NCBI GenBank assembly: GCA_018296165.2
Contig: JACKQL020000012.1
Span: 248,001 to 312,000, forward strand
Direction: 5' to 3'
From: Termitomyces sp. T153
Lineage: Eukaryota > Basidiomycota > Agaricomycetes > Agaricales > Lyophyllaceae
DNA length: 64,000 bases
Part shown: one piece after another, positions 24,070 through 36,777 of the stretch
Numbering within the stretch: the stretch's first letter is position 1
Layout of the letters: every line of letters begins with the position of its first letter
Notes under the pieces: generated by a model
The model's database searches: none
The model's input: the letters and a program-made list of their open reading frames with translations, nothing else
What the model was told of the DNA's origin: nothing
Position numbers and translations under genes: made by a program

Positions 24070-25253
24070 TCATGGTGAAAGCAGTGACAACATGCAAGTC
24101 AATCCACCACATTGACAATGAACTGTGCTGCCACTGTTGTGACATCTATGCCTACAGTCAAATCTGTAGGTTGCAACTCCAAAATCTCCATAATTGCACA
24201 CCAACAATTGGCTTGTATTGTCATGGGACGTAAGTCAGGTGCCTTTGCATGATGTGACTTTGATTGGGAGATGTGTCTGCCTGCAATCACATCTACTTAC
24301 TACCACCATCATGCCCCATAACATCTCTCTTCATTGCGTGACTGCTTGATGAGTTATAGGTAGCAATGACAAAGATCAAGATGCCTGTCAATCTCTCCAG
24401 CTGCTCCCTGTTTCAAAGAGGCAGTGCAAGAAACCCTCAGACATCTAGACATCATTTTTGGAGGCTCTCAATGCCAGAATCACTCCAGCTATGCGTCAAA
24501 AAAAAAACTGTATGTATTTATCTATCTTTTCCGGTGTTAACACAATGGCTTTTGCTGGACCAGACCATTAGAACCTTATTATCATGTGGGGAAGCTTATC
24601 CCATGACTCATCAATCCTTTTATGGAGCTCAATGCTGTCTTTATGCATGGATTTGTGTCTTTGAATCTGATAGATATTGAGGGGACCAGCTTGGATGATG
24701 AAGAGGAAAATATTACGGACAGGGAAGAATAGTATGTTCTTATTTCCACTACCAGAACAAAAACACTGACTATATGCATATATATTTATCTGGTTAGTGA
24801 TAATGAGTTACCTACTAGCAAGCAAATTGACCTCAATTGAATACAAGTTGGAAGATGGAGTTACAAAAGGACAAAAGGTTTGAGGGGTTTAGGGTTTCAC
24901 CTACTTGCTAGTTCCAGACTTGCTAATGATTGCACTCTGGGTACCAGCTACTGGTTCATAATGTGCTAATGACCGTGCTATGCTATTGTATTGCTATTGT
25001 ATGCTATGAAATGCTGTATTGAGAATCAAATGGCCTAAATGATGATACTCAATTGTATGATTTCATTAGAATGTGATCTCTATGAGAATGTAAATCTTTT
25101 ATGATACCCTTCTTTAATGACACTCATATCCTAATAGCCTGCAAGCAAGACCTCAAAGAATATCTTCAAAATTATATTACATTCCCACTTGGCTCCCATG
25201 ATGTGCACGGAATATAATATCATCTCAGGTTGGGACCTAAATTCCAATTTTGG
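24070..25253. other. Intergenic, nothing recognised
   Basis: AT-rich, with a short stretch resembling low-CpG repeat DNA up to about 24360. No gene model can be supported. Confidence 0.4.
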
Positions 25254-25620
25254 TCAAATGCTAAAAGCTTGAAGTCCAGGTTGCATATCAGGCAACATAA
25301 GAGGACTAACATATTTTACCTCACATATTTTATCACTCCTGTTGGTTAGACACACTTTCTCAAGTATGGAACCGGCCATTTTGCTAATGCTGTCTATGAA
25401 TCGATTAAAAGATGATTCCCCAGGAAGGTTATCGTTATTCTCTCTCTCTGGAAACAAGTGTCTCTGAATTTCAAATCTCGAGAAAGAATGTGTGGGTTGC
25501 AATCGGACCGCTGCGCACACAATATGCCTGGTGTCAGTCCATAATTTCCTCCTGAATGAGATGTTCCGGCTCTAAAATCTAAATGGTGGGGATGAATTCG
25601 TCATAAATGTCCACGTCGTG
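25254..25620 (-). other. Possible relic of a small host gene
   Basis: An 88-codon frame (25254-25520; contains HSFSRFEIQRHLFPERENND) of host-like composition. Just upstream on the minus strand, around 25590-25650, a reading WLPRYADHDVDIYDEFIP resembles the RRRYPGIDIYDENLIP phrase of the gene at 838-1221 but ends in a stop. I cannot connect the two frames by a convincing intron. This may be a decayed member of the same small gene family. Confidence 0.3.
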
Positions 25621-25945
25621 ATCTGCGTAGCGAGGGAGCCAGATATTCACGTCTCCGAAGCTCGACAATTACACAAGGATGGTAATTTTAAGAGAAAGAA
25701 TGTACTACGCCACAAATCAGCCTTGAGTTTGCGATCTTGATTCAGTCAATCGGCACAGGTCAAGGTCCAGGTGGTCCGAAAGGAACGTGCATGAAGAAAA
25801 GCTTCTTTGTAATCACCAGACGTTTATCTCCGATTTTTAGAGTTTGGAAATTTTTTTGTCAATTGGGGATGGTAACTAAAGCTAGTCTGACAACGTTACA
25901 GAATTCATAAGAGAATAATTAGGTATTCAATATAATTATGTATTA

Positions 25946-28126
25946 TCAAACTTTTCGAGTTCCAGAAGTCATCTCTGGTGACTCGTCAACGAAGCCAAAT
26001 CGCTCGCCCTGTCCAATTGCGTTGAGCTCCGCTTCACGCCTATCGAGGGTGCGGAATGTGAAGAAGAATATGGTGCCCGCTATCCAGGAAGCAATAGCGA
26101 ACGAAGCGAAGAGCCACACGAACTTGGTCTCAACGTTAACAGCAGTAAGCGCAAAGTTCAGCGCCGCGGAAAGCGCGGTTTGGAACTGGGAGAAAGCCAT
26201 GACGACAGACTTCATGCGCTTGGGTGCCTTGGTGAAGGCGTACTCGAGGGAGGTGATGGAAGCGAAGATCTCAGCCATGCCGACGAGGATGTAAGGACCA
26301 GCGACAATCCACACGTTCAATGGTGTTGAATAGTGCACTCCGTCGATCTCACATGCAGCAGGTTGCTTGTCGAATTCGCCGCCGCGGCAAGGGGTGAGCT
26401 TGTTCTGGTAGCTCTCGAGGACGGAGGCGTAGACCATGGCGAGGCCGGCGACAAGGAAACCGGTGTATATGCGCTTGATGGGGCTGAAGTTGATGCCGCG
26501 TTTGCGCAACAAGGGATAGATTATGTAGTCGAAGATGGGGATCATAACGATAATGGAGATGGGGTTCAGGTTTCTGTGAAAGTTGAGCTCAAACTCTGCA
26601 ATGTGATGTCATCAGGTACTTACTGGATGAGATCGTTTGGTGTTCCATCCAGCGTCATGCCAGCAGCAATGGTACCAAGGTTGCCGTCGATCTGGGAGTA
26701 GCCTGGGGACGATAGGTAAATATAGGAATGGAGGAAAGATACCACTACTCACACAACCAGAAGATCGGGAAGAACAGGAAGACCTTGCAAGCACTAATAG
26801 TCCGGTCAACTTCGTCAACAAATTCATCATCCCAAGTGATCTTCGTGGGGACCGAGCCTTCAGCATAGTGGCTGGGCTTAGCGATGTCCCAGAAGTCGGC
26901 CGACTTGCAACGACGATAGGTGGTGACGGGATTCCATGACCACCGAGGAGCTAGAGCACAATTGATGCAACGAACCGTCTATATGTTGAAATCAATCTGA
27001 GTGCGACCAACTCGGAGATCAAATGCAACCTACCTCAACGAGAATGGAACCACGTGGAGGTGTTACGATATAGTTTTTCCTGCCAAAGAGGAGAACGAAA
27101 GGGACGATCGCGAAAATGCACGTGGGGACAAGGAAGGCTGCCCAGTAACCATTATCACGGGCAAGAAATGAGGCCGAGATGGCACCACAAGACCCGAAGT
27201 TGACAGCGGCATAGAACCCTAAAATGTGTCGTAAGATACAATATGGACGAAAGAAAATATTGTTGACATACAAAGGTACATGCTCTGAATTGTGACGGCA
27301 GGCGACTTGATGACGACCTCTCCGGAGGGAAGAGTCTCCTTCCGGAGCTTGCCAGTGTATTGCTCAGCAATCATAGGGGAAACATTGGCCTTGATGGATC
27401 TAAAGGAATAAGATATGGAAGTGGAACAAAACGGGTGTTCAGAATAGGAGCTTACCCCGCACCGAGACCCATGACAACGATAGAGAGAGCTAGAAGACCA
27501 AGGGATGTACTACTGTGCTCCAAAGCTGATGGAGTTGCAGATGCAGTGAGGATGATGTGGCCAATAAGGCATACGATGGAGAAGATCATGATGGTTTTGT
27601 ATCGGCCCCATAGAGTATCGGCGAGGATGCCACCAACGAAGGGAGTGCAGTAAACCCAGAAACTGTTGAACTGAAGGATGATGCGTTGAGAATAAGACCG
27701 GCAAATTAATCAAATGACGTACTGTTCGGAGAGCGAACGACTTCTGCTGACCCTGGCCCAGAGCACCGGCGACGACGTTGCCGTCTCTAAGAGCCTTGGG
27801 AACGGAACCGTTTCTCGAACCAGGGGGAAGCTTGAACTGGATATAGTTATTGTAGATATTTGTTGTGCCATAGTAACTCCATCTAAAGGGATCGATAAGT
27901 AGTGGAGAAAACTGTTGAATAAACAGACATACCTCTCAGCGAATTCGCAAATGACAACAAGCCAAGACGTATATGGCAGACGGTCGGCAACGTGTCTCAG
28001 AGTAGCAAGCTCGTACTCAGTAACGCCCTCAGATCCTTCGACGATGCTAGAACCATCGGGCGCGCCGTGAAAGTGTTTCTCGTCATGGGATGCGCGAGGG
28101 CTGTACTTCTCGCTCTTCTCAGCCAT
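25946..28126 (-). CDS. POT/PTR2-family peptide transporter, 8 exons
   Basis: Proton-coupled di/tripeptide transporter of the plasma membrane. Exons by my reading: 28126-27933, 27882-27723, 27670-27456, 27399-27272, 27218-27034, 26978-26753, 26702-26624, 26573-25946. All introns are 50-56 bp with GT-AG ends, and the total of 1815 nt keeps frame, giving 604 residues. Family marks: the ExxER proton-coupling motif in the first membrane segment (CEFAERWSYYG, near residue 60), the PTR signature FYAAVNFGSC, and twelve hydrophobic segments in the usual 6+6 layout, with a hydrophilic loop in the second half (CRGGEFDKQPAACEID). N-terminal about 50 residues are hydrophilic and cytosolic. The length fits fungal Ptr2 proteins. 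It is the only gene between the copia element and the nest, and its CpG-rich composition marks it as an intact host gene. A TTATAA at about 28203 is a possible core promoter element. Confidence 0.93.
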
Positions 28127-31100
28127 AGCTGGAAGTTGGAGTTCGAAGGTGGGGTGGAAGTTCGAAAGGAAAACTGGGGTAAGCTATCCTAAAAGAGTCG
28201 CACTTATAAGCCACGCTTATCTGGATAGCGGCCAGCTCCTTCGGCCGTAGGGAAGTAACGGATGCACATGGAAATTTTTCTTGGCACCTATGAATATACA
28301 TACAGAGCCGAAAGGACCCTCCGGGAATGCATGATCGAAAAGATCGAAACTTTAGACAGGATCAGTGGGCGCACGCGGCCCTCTATATTGGGACAACAAT
28401 AAGATTTGCATGCAGGATTAGCGTACGCCACAAGTCGAGATAGGCATGAGGTATTAGCAGTGAGCAGCCAGAAAATGGTCAAAAAGCCATGTCTGCGAGT
28501 CCGAGATACGCGCATGTGCTTCCCAGAGGAATAGCGTAAATGGCAGATGGCCGCGCCGCGCCTCATGGTTATGGCGGTTGGGCGGATAAAGTAATTTTTT
28601 CGGTGATCGGTATTGTGTTTTGATGATGATGGTCTTCTGAATCAATCATGCTCAAATAAATTTCGCCATGGGGTTCACGATATTTCCCGGGTACTGTAGT
28701 CCTCTTTCAGTATAGCTCGAGTTTCAAGGTACAGCGTATAATGAATCCATCCAGGAGAACAGGCACTGGGGTTGCAGGAGGGGCAGTACCATGTGCTCGC
28801 CCATAACATCCAAGACGGATTTGGTCCGATGATCCATGTTTCCCGGTATTCAACGATTGCTGCCCGGCGGGCATTCAGCTGCATCCAGTCAATAAACATG
28901 CCTCTTGATCACATTTGACTATGTTCCATCCTAGGGCGGCCGCCTATTAGCCCTGGCATTGGGCCGACAATCGTCCTCAAAGTCAACTGGTATCCAATGG
29001 ATGTTTTTCGTATATCTATACCCGCCCATATGCATAGGATGATACGCGACATTGACGTCAACTGTATGTGGCCGGGAAAGCCCCGGAACCTTATCATTCT
29101 CACCCTCGATCCTCGAATGGCCTCCCTCTCTCACACCGAGCTACGCACACGAGAGTAGGATGCCAATGGGAAATACAGGGTATAAAGGTTATTGACATGG
29201 AAGATTGATAGTCTCTGCGTCGTATACATATTGCGAAATTGAAAGTGCATCAATCACACCAGTAGCGCAGATACGTCGGTGATGTTCAAAAGCATGTGAA
29301 CACATTGCCCTTACCTCAAATCGTTGTCAGGGAAGTCAAGAAAGATAACCAAAGCAATTCGGCAGCTTATCAGAATCTGCAATATCACGCAAAGATGACA
29401 AGCGCTTGTAAAAAAGTGATCAGCGCTGATAATTATATGAGGAACAGCCCACCAATAAGCGGTCTCATCAGGACGAAAGGTGGGTTTGACTGCATGTGGA
29501 ATCATATGATACGGCTTGGCCGGACGTCACCTGCAGCGATAGTCACAAATTCGATCCCACCAGAGGAGGAAGATATATGTATGTATGTAGAATGCATATC
29601 GCCCGGGAAATTGTAAGCCGCCACAAATGCATAACCATCATAGAAGTTTGATAGACCCTGAATAAAATCGACACGTGAAGGTCACTGGCATATGTGCGAT
29701 ATGAACGGTGGTTAAGTTGATTTCACCCACAGTCGTTAGATAAAGATAAAAATTAGCAGGACCTTGATGTGCGCAAATCAGCTCTCAGTTTCTCTTAAAT
29801 TCACGATGTCAGCTGATTATAGAACTCGTCCGAGCCGCAGAAAGAAGATTCGGAAGACAATAATAAGCTCCCAGTGCCAAGATTGGAGTAATGATGTCCA
29901 AAACTGAGAAAAAAAATTCCACGAGAGGCTAAGTGACACCAAACACTCACCCGAAGGGCCGCGGCTCGGGTTTATTCGCTAACCTGATTTAGATATCGTA
30001 CCTGACGGAAGGTATACATACTAAGAATCGATAGACACCGAAACGATATCAATCCAATTGAGTACCATGAATGACGTACTGATTATCAACATACGCGTAC
30101 CGTGGTGTTCGAATGGGAAGAATTCACGAATGGAGGAACTGACGACCCGGGCAAAGACAAGCACCGGATGCACGGAGCGAGGCCTCGAGGAAAGCGCACC
30201 AGGAAGTGTCAATATATGCGACATCTCTCATCTGCAAGCGGCAAGATCACACTCGCCTGGACGTATGATCGCGTAATCACAAGAGGAAAGCGCACCAGGA
30301 AGTGTCAATATATGCGACATCTCTCATCTGCAAGCGGCAAGATCACACTCGCCTGGACGTACGGTCGCGTAATCACAAAGAAATGTCCTTTGAACACGAA
30401 GCACGATAGGATGACTTCCTGGGGCAGTATCGACTGCGATGAAAGAGAACCTCCGGCGCATCGATTCAACACTCAGGAAGATTTTCATCCCACCAATAAC
30501 TTGATGATGCGGTCTAACAGCAAAGATACAACTCGACAACGTACCGATCATCAGATATCGACTATCTTTCTTTATCCTCAGACCAGGAGTGACCCTCCCC
30601 CGGAACTTACTGCGGAGATCAAGGAGATAGAGAAAAATCGTTGATTGTATCGCTTTATGAGTGGTAGCATGAGCGAAGATGCAAAGTCAGAGACAACTTA
30701 GAACCTGATGATCACACAAGAAAGAAGTTGTGCAAAACGTGCGAATTCTCCAATTTTTGGCGTTCTCCAGACCAGGCGTAATGATACAAGCTATTCCAGA
30801 GAGCTTTATGAGTGGGGCCGCGAGGGCAGATGTATCCCAAGACGGTTCTCCAGATCTTCAGCATCGATCCGGGAATACAAGCTTGGGTCAGACTAAACGA
30901 AAATGATCTCCGGTGTTGCTGTACACAATCGCGGATCATGACATTTTAGCAGTGAGTACACAAAACGTCATTAAGACCGCACCCAGTGCAACATATGTAG
31001 TCAGCGTCGGACAGCTTAGACTTCGATAAGTATCTGCGCAGAGACATTCGACAGAAGAAGCCTCAGATCATGGGGTTGAAAACAGAGAAGTCACACAGTA

Positions 31101-31839
31101 TGATATAGAGTGGTGAGGCATCGGCGATAGAGAATCGAGACAGGTTGAAGGACAAGTCATAACATAGCCAGAATGTGAGAAGGTGCCTGAAACCACGCGA
31201 TAAGACCGAAAAGGACCGATGTCTCGAAGGTGTCTATAAATAAAGTCTCCCGCATCCTCTCCAGACCGAAAGAGATCGACGCGTAAACATTCAAAACCCG
31301 GTTGTGGTCATGGTCTCAGCTTCTATATATCTATTTACTAAATTTCTCTTCGGCCGAATCTGCCACGCAGGCAGTTTGGCTCACCAAAGGATGGACGTAT
31401 TTCGGCCATGCAAACGTCAATTAAATCAATTTAAAATTTTGAAGTACAGTCCGTCCAATCGTTATTTTTAGTTCGCCGATTGTCATTCAAATTGGAAATA
31501 CATACAAGTACAGTTGAACCTCTTATTACTGGATGACTTTCCATAACGTTTGAAACCATCAGACTGAACCTTCTTCTAGATTGAAATCTGTACGAGGCCC
31601 CTCGCCCCGTCTTTCAGCCTCAAACTTGGCTTCAGATGTCCTCAAGCTTTGGTCTGGGACTGCTCGGCATGATATGGTCAGGGTGTCGCGCTAATTAGTA
31701 CAATTTCGCGCTCAACACATCAGAGTCCGGCCCATCAGCAAAAACTCGCTGAGAAAAGTTGACCAAATATGGCATGGGACCTGTTAGTTGGTCGAGACGT
31801 GATGCCCAGCACTTGATTAGTAGTACCATATTAGAGCCA
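28127..31839. other. Long host-like stretch without supported gene
   Basis: CpG content is normal. Open frames are short and overlap on both strands (for example 30712-30939 minus and 30102-30644 plus), with no family motif. A gene with many short exons cannot be excluded. The only clear structure is the 96 bp tandem duplication at 30187-30378. Confidence 0.4.
30187..30378. repeat. 96 bp tandem duplication
   Basis: Two head-to-tail 96 bp units (30187-30282 and 30283-30378), each starting gaggaaagcgcaccagg and ending gcgtaatcacaa, differ at about two positions (tatgatc versus tacggtc). The period is divisible by three, so the overlapping frame stays open, but I see no sign that it is coding. 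Confidence 0.9.
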
Positions 31840-33075
31840 CCATTAAGTGATCATTGGTTTGTCAAAGGACTCAAGGATCGATACCCTGTAGACAATGTTG
31901 GGCAGGTTTCCTATCTTGATTGTATTTGTAGAGAACATGCCAAACTAAGTTGAAGCAAGGTGGCTGAAATTTGCTGCCTCATTAGAAAGTTCAAAGGAGA
32001 GGCAAAAATGCTGTCTAAGGTACTGTATAATAGTACCTTAGTAAATAAATTTATGCAATGTTTTGCCCCTACTTTTGCAGATGTCATTGAGGACAAACTT
32101 CTAAGCAAGTATGGCCATTTCAAAGATGCTGCAAGGAACAGACATGAGGATGACCAGTATGATCTCTCTGAAGTGATAGCAGTAGTGACAGCACTTGTGG
32201 GCAGGAAGTCTTTACATTCAGACAGAACAGTCAGTGGTGACACAGATACTGTTAGTACAAAAGAGAGAATTAAAGAGGAGGAATCAGAGGAAAAACTGGC
32301 CCACCTTCAAGATTCTATCTTGGCAATTGGAAAACAAGTCCAGGCAGTACAATCAGGGCAGGCCAAGTTGAAAACAGCCTTTCTGACTGCAAGGAATAAT
32401 GTTAGAATAGATGGAGCAGCTCCTGCTCTCCATTCCACTCTGTCTACATCCTCTGCAGGAGCAAACTGCTTTTACTGTTGGAAACCAGGACATAGGATTG
32501 CTGAGTGTGAACACTTGAAGTTACATATCCTAAAAGGATGAGTCATAGTAATAGAAGGGAGGCCTCATCTGCCTAACAGGATGCCTGTGCTCAGAGACCC
32601 TTCAAACAAGTCTCCCTGTGATAGAATCAATGCTCTAAATGACCAAGCCATGAACTTGCTGTTTGGCTGGACAGAGGAAGAGCCTGCAGGCAATTGATTG
32701 CAGCTTGTGATACCAGGGATGACTTGTTGGAGAAGATCAGTCAAAATGAGTCAGACAGGTTGGCTGAAGTAGAAAGAAGTCTAGCTAGAATGGGAGAACT
32801 GATGTCAGTGTTAATAAACACTAGGAACACAGCAAACCCCAATGAAGGGCAGCAGCCCAGTTCTAAGGATTTTTAGAGGGCACAAGGAAGGTGCTAGGAA
32901 GAGAGACCACTTTACCATGGGTACCTAGGGCACCTGAGAGACCAACTGAAACCTCTGGGAGAACAAAATCAACTCTGCTAGTGCAGAATAATGTTGAACC
33001 AAAAATTAACTTACCTTTTGAAAAGGTACCAGCCCTCAATGGGGACAGGAAAAATCCAGTGCAGGCACAGGAAAA
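31840..33075 (+). mobile_element. Gypsy element D, left piece (gag and start of protease)
   Basis: Plus-strand remnant of an element of the same family as C. Gag homology starts near KGLKDRYP (31858; C has KEIKESYP), passes through a stop after CICREHAKLS, the segment LSKYGHFKDAARNRHEDDQYDLSEV (C: ISRYGHYKDPARNRHKDNKYDLSEV) and the CCHC knuckle CFYCWKPGHRIAEC (about 32466-32510), and ends SSKDF at 32874. The protease frame begins 32877 onward (INLPFEKVPALN, as in C) and is cut at 33075 by an A-family LTR. No 5' LTR is seen, so the 5' end is also truncated. Confidence 0.8.
31960..32541 (+). pseudogene. D gag, central and C-terminal part
   Basis: A 193-codon open stretch of the capsid/nucleocapsid polyprotein. 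It ends in the CCHC zinc knuckle (CX2CX4HX4C), the RNA-binding nucleocapsid motif. Two internal stops, one at each end of this stretch, break the original gag frame. It aligns with residues of the intact 490-aa gag of element C over its whole length. Confidence 0.8.
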
Positions 33076-33443
33076 TGTCAGAGGACTTCCATTTCTGACC
33101 TCCAAGACCTGTTCCAGCATCTCCACAGCTTGGTCAACATCTCTGGGGCTTGTTCTGGAGCCACAGAGATCTCTGGAGAACTGCAGAACTCTCTGTATCA
33201 CCTCACCAATTATTGTCCTAGGGTTAGGACTAGCTCTGGCTTTTTGTACAATAGTTCCCATGCCTATGCTGCCCACTGATGCACTGCACTGAGCAGCAGG
33301 GATTCTTGGACTTGTTCTCTTTAAATTCCCCTCTGGTAGGTGATTAGCTACTGATTGTATTGTCATCTACTTGCTAATATACTTTGGATTCCCACCTGCT
33401 AGCTGCATAACTCCAATCCACTGCTCCAGAGGGCACCCTTACA
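33076..33443 (+). repeat. LTR family A (plus orientation)
   Basis: TGTCAGAGGAC...CCCTTACA, 368 bp, the same LTR as at 34353-34722 and 59585-59954 but inverted relative to them. The flanks (GAAAA left, GTAGA right) do not form a target-site duplication. It directly cuts the protease frame of D. It may be a solo LTR or the left end of a lost or rearranged A element. Confidence 0.8.
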
Positions 33444-33668
33444 GTAGAGGCATATCTGATCTTCATGTATGACAGTACTCAGGCTATTTTCAACATGTCA
33501 GAGTCAAAGGCATCTCTACTGAAGTGGATGTAGGTGAGGCAGGATTGGAGGAAACATTCCCCACCAGAGCAAGCACTATCATATGCATCTGGTAGCATGG
33601 GGCATGGAATCCATGGCTGTAGGGTCACTGGAGCTGCAGAGACAGGTGCAGAAGCAGTTGGGGCTGTC
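33444..33668. other. Unassigned repeat-like segment
   Basis: It ends ggctgtcccctgaca right before a polypurine tract (tcacctcccctct), so on the minus strand it begins TGTCAGGGGAC like an A LTR, but the remainder does not match the known A LTRs. It may be the U3 of a related LTR subfamily serving the A2 fragment, cut off at its other end by the LTR at 33076-33443. Confidence 0.4.
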
Positions 33669-34352
33669 CCCTGACATCACCTCCCCTCTAGCATGTGGTG
33701 CCTCAATGTGTAGGGTAAAAGAAGTTCCTGATTGCTTGGTCCACTGGTGAAATAGAGTAGATTCCTCATATGGCACACAGGGCATCTGGATGTCTCTGGT
33801 GGAACTCCTTGATGAATCCAGGGGTGTGCACATTCTCTCATGGCTCCCAGGAGATATCCTCAATCCCATAGCCTTTCCACTTCACCTTGTACTGTAGTCA
33901 TCTCCAAAATAAATGGCTATCCAGGATTTCCTCCACCTCATATTCCTTGTTGTTGTTGACCTCCACTGGAGATGGCAGGGGTGGCAGATGTTGCCCCAGG
34001 ATAGGATCCTTTGGTGCTGGAGTCAGTTTGACCATGTTGAACACTGGATGAAGCTGGCGCATCCCCATGGGGAGCTAGAGTTGGTAGGCTAGGGGCCCTA
34101 CCTGCCATTCCTTCATGAAAGGTCCCAACTGGTGGTGTGACAGCTTTTTTAAGGGCTGGGTAGTTGTAATGTCAGAGGCATCCAGATAGACTTGATCTCC
34201 AGGCTGGTATTTATGCCCCGGGGTCCTTCTGTGATTGTAGTATTGTGCCATGTTGTCTTTTGCCTTTACTAGTGCTGCTCAGGCGTCCTCCTGTGACCTC
34301 TTCATCCAGTCCAGAAATTTGTTTACAGCTTCATTCTCTAAGGGTCAGGCCC
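33669..34352 (-). mobile_element. Gypsy-A fragment A2 (end of pol)
   Basis: Minus-strand remnant with the polypurine tract (33669-33682), the chromodomain-like end of pol and the integrase C-terminus, matching A1 and A3 at about 33700-34350. It ends in integrase sequence (tcattctctaagggtca) at the insertion point of A1; the last five bases GGCCC are the A1 target-site duplication. Frames are broken. It is the immediate left host of A1. Confidence 0.75.
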
Positions 34353-34722
34353 TGTAAGAGCAATCTCTGGAGCAACAGATTGGAGTCACACAGCTAGCAG
34401 AGGGGAATCCAAAGTATATTAGCAGAGTAGACAACAATACAAATCAGTAACTAATCACCTAGCAGAGGGGAATCCAAAGAGAACAAGTCTAAGGATCCCT
34501 GCTGCTTGGCATGGTGCATTAGCAGGTGGTGGAGGCATGGGAACTACTGTACAGGTGACTGGAGCTACTCCTAACCCTAGGGCAATGGTTGCTGAGGTAA
34601 TATGGAGAACTCTGGAGTTCTCCAGAGATCTCCAGGGTTCTGGAAAGAGCCCTGGAGAGGTCAAACAAGCTGCAGAGGTGCTGGAACCAGTCATGGAGGT
34701 TGGAAATGGAAGTCCCCTGACA
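34353..34722 (-). repeat. 3' LTR of gypsy A1
   Basis: TGTAAGAGC...CCCTGACA on the plus strand, 370 bp, the same length as its partner at 59585-59954. Most differences from the partner are transitions, many of them TG in one and CA in the other. The polypurine tract lies at 34723-34737 (AGAGGGGGGGTGA on the minus strand). Confidence 0.92.
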
Positions 34723-34799
34723 TCACCCCCCCCTCTAGCATGTGGTGTTGATTGCTTGGTCTGCTGGTGAGATAGGGTAGATTCCTTGTATGGTGTGTG

Positions 34800-35087
34800 G
34801 TGTGTCTGGATGTCTCCAGTGAACTCCTTAACAAGTCTGGGGGCATGTACATTCTCCTGTAGCTCCCAGGAAATATCCTTGATTCCATAGCCTTTCCACT
34901 TCACCTTGTACTGTAGTTGTCTCCAGAATAAATGGCTATCTAGAATTTCTTCCACTTTGTACTCTTTGTTGTTATTGACCACCACCAGGGGCAGTGGAGG
35001 TAGTGGACATTGCCCTGGGATAGGATCTTCAGGGGCTGGGGTAAGTTTGACCACATTGAACACCGGATAAAGCTGGTGCATCCCCAC
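34800..35087 (-). pseudogene. A1 integrase tail with chromodomain
   Basis: After the phrase YPVFNVVKLTPAP the frame enters a chromodomain: YKVEEILDSHLFWRQLQYKV, then KWKGYGIKDISWE with the aromatic W-x-x-Y and the W of the chromo fold. Chromodomains of this group of Ty3/gypsy integrases are known to guide insertion to marked chromatin. The frame runs on past 34800 into the LTR and is part of a broken polyprotein. Confidence 0.8.
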
Positions 35088-35207
35088 AGAGAGTCAGAGT
35101 CGATAGGCCAAGGGTCCTACCTGTTGTTCCACTGTGAATGGCCCTAACTGGTGGTGTGACAGCTTTGAGGGATGGGTGGTCATAATGTCAGAGGCATCCA
35201 GGTAGAC

Positions 35208-36250
35208 TCAATCTCCAGGCTGATATCTGTGCTCTGGGGTCCTCCTGCAGTCATAGTATTGCACCATGTCATCTTTTGCCTTTGCCAGTGCAGCCTGGGC
35301 CTCTTTGTGTGACCTCTTCATCCAGTCCACAAACTTGTTTACTGCCTCATTTTCTGAGGGTTGGGCCTGGGGTTCAAAACCCATGTGTGGGTGCTGTCCA
35401 GTGTCAAGGAAGAATGGGGAAAATTGGGTGGATGTGTGAACATGGTTGTTGTACTGGAATTTGGCATTGGGAAGGAGTTTGTCCCAGTCATGGCACTCAT
35501 TGCAGAAGAGGCAGAGACACTGTTCCAACTCCTGATTTACATGCTCCATCTGGCCATCAGACTGTGGATGGTAGGCAGTGGTGGTGTGGAGGTTTACTCC
35601 AAGCAGTTGGTAGAGCTTGCAGGTGAACTCTGCCACAAATTGCAGTCCCCAATCTGAGACATAGGCATCAGAGAGGCCATGGAGCTTTCAGACATTCCTC
35701 CAGTACAGGTTTGCAGCATCCTTGGCAGAGCAGGCGGTGTGGCTTGGAATGAAGTGCACTCTCTTGCCATACAGGTCCACCACCACCATGATTGCATCAT
35801 AACTATGGGCATCGGAGAGCTCTACAATGAAGTCCACAGATGCTATGCTTCATTGTTCTGCAGGCACCAGTAGCAGGTGTAACTGTTCACAGGGGAGTTG
35901 GCATTGGGGCTTGGTCCAGAGGCAGAGATCACAGGTACTGGTGTAGGACCCAATGTACTGGGATATCTGGGGCTACCAGTAGTTCCGTGATACTAACTCC
36001 AGTGTCTTCCACCACCTAGGGTGCCCTGCAATGTAGGAGTCATGATGTTGCTCCACAATCCTCCAATGGAACTCTGGGATGTTGGGGACATAGATACAGT
36101 CTCAGAAGGTCAGGATTCTATCTTGGAGAGCCCATTCATTAGCATGGACTGCCTTAACACCAGTAGCATGCCCCAACTTCAGTGTCCAAGCAGCCTGCAC
36201 CACAAGCTCCTCCTGTCAACCATCCCTATTACTTCATTGGATGTCCCAGA
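35208..36250 (-). pseudogene. A1 integrase, zinc-binding and core
   Basis: The frame at 35208-35636 holds the end of the core with QSDGQMEHVNQELEQ (the E of the DDE triad) and the GKR-like region HPHMGFEPQ. Upstream pieces in other frames up to 36250 carry the HHCC module and the core. Stops and frame shifts separate them. Orientation and order match A3 and A4. Confidence 0.75.
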
Positions 36251-36277
36251 GAATGTCTGCCTCTGCTCCATTAACAA

Positions 36278-36777
36278 CTAGGCCCTCCATGGCTTGGATT
36301 GCAAACAATTTGGGGCAGAGGAGCACAATGTTACTGTTATCCCCTTCCCCTGTTCTGTGGTCCACTCTCCAAGACAGGGCATCTGGTTTCCCCATGCTCT
36401 GGCCAGGCTTGTGGTGCAAGGAGAAGCTGAAGTTGGCAAGGTAGAGGGACCATCAAGCCTGCCAGTGATTGAGCTTTTTGGCTGTCTGGAAGTATTCAAG
36501 GTTCTTGTGATCCATCCAGACCTCAATCTTGTGCTGTGTGCCTTCCAGGAAGTGCCGCCACTCCTCAAACAACCAGATGATGGCCAACATCTCCTTGTCA
36601 TAGATCTCATAGTTCTGCTCCACTGCATTCAGGCTTTTAGAGTAAAAGGCCACTGGGTGCCACTTCCCATCCTCTACAGATTGCTGTGAGAGCACTGCCC
36701 CAGTGGCAAAGTCAGAGCTGTTGGCCTCTATATGGAAGGGAGAGTTGTCATCCAAGAAGAGGAGAACAGGTCTGGAG
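36278..36777 (-). pseudogene. A1 RNase H domain
   Basis: The open frame at 36453-36755 shows FHIEANSSDFATGAVLSQ (first acidic residue changed from the usual D to N or E context), WHPVAFYSKSLNAVEQNYEIYDKEMLAI (the catalytic E) and WRHFLEG...[10 protein letters not shown] (the D of DHKNL). The domain would degrade the RNA strand of the RNA-DNA hybrid. It is cut off on its N-terminal side at 36777 by the B solo LTR. Confidence 0.85.

Noticed and set aside
30102..30644. 180-codon plus frame in the tandem duplication
   Set aside because: Kept open because the 96 bp period is divisible by three; composition is not protein-like.
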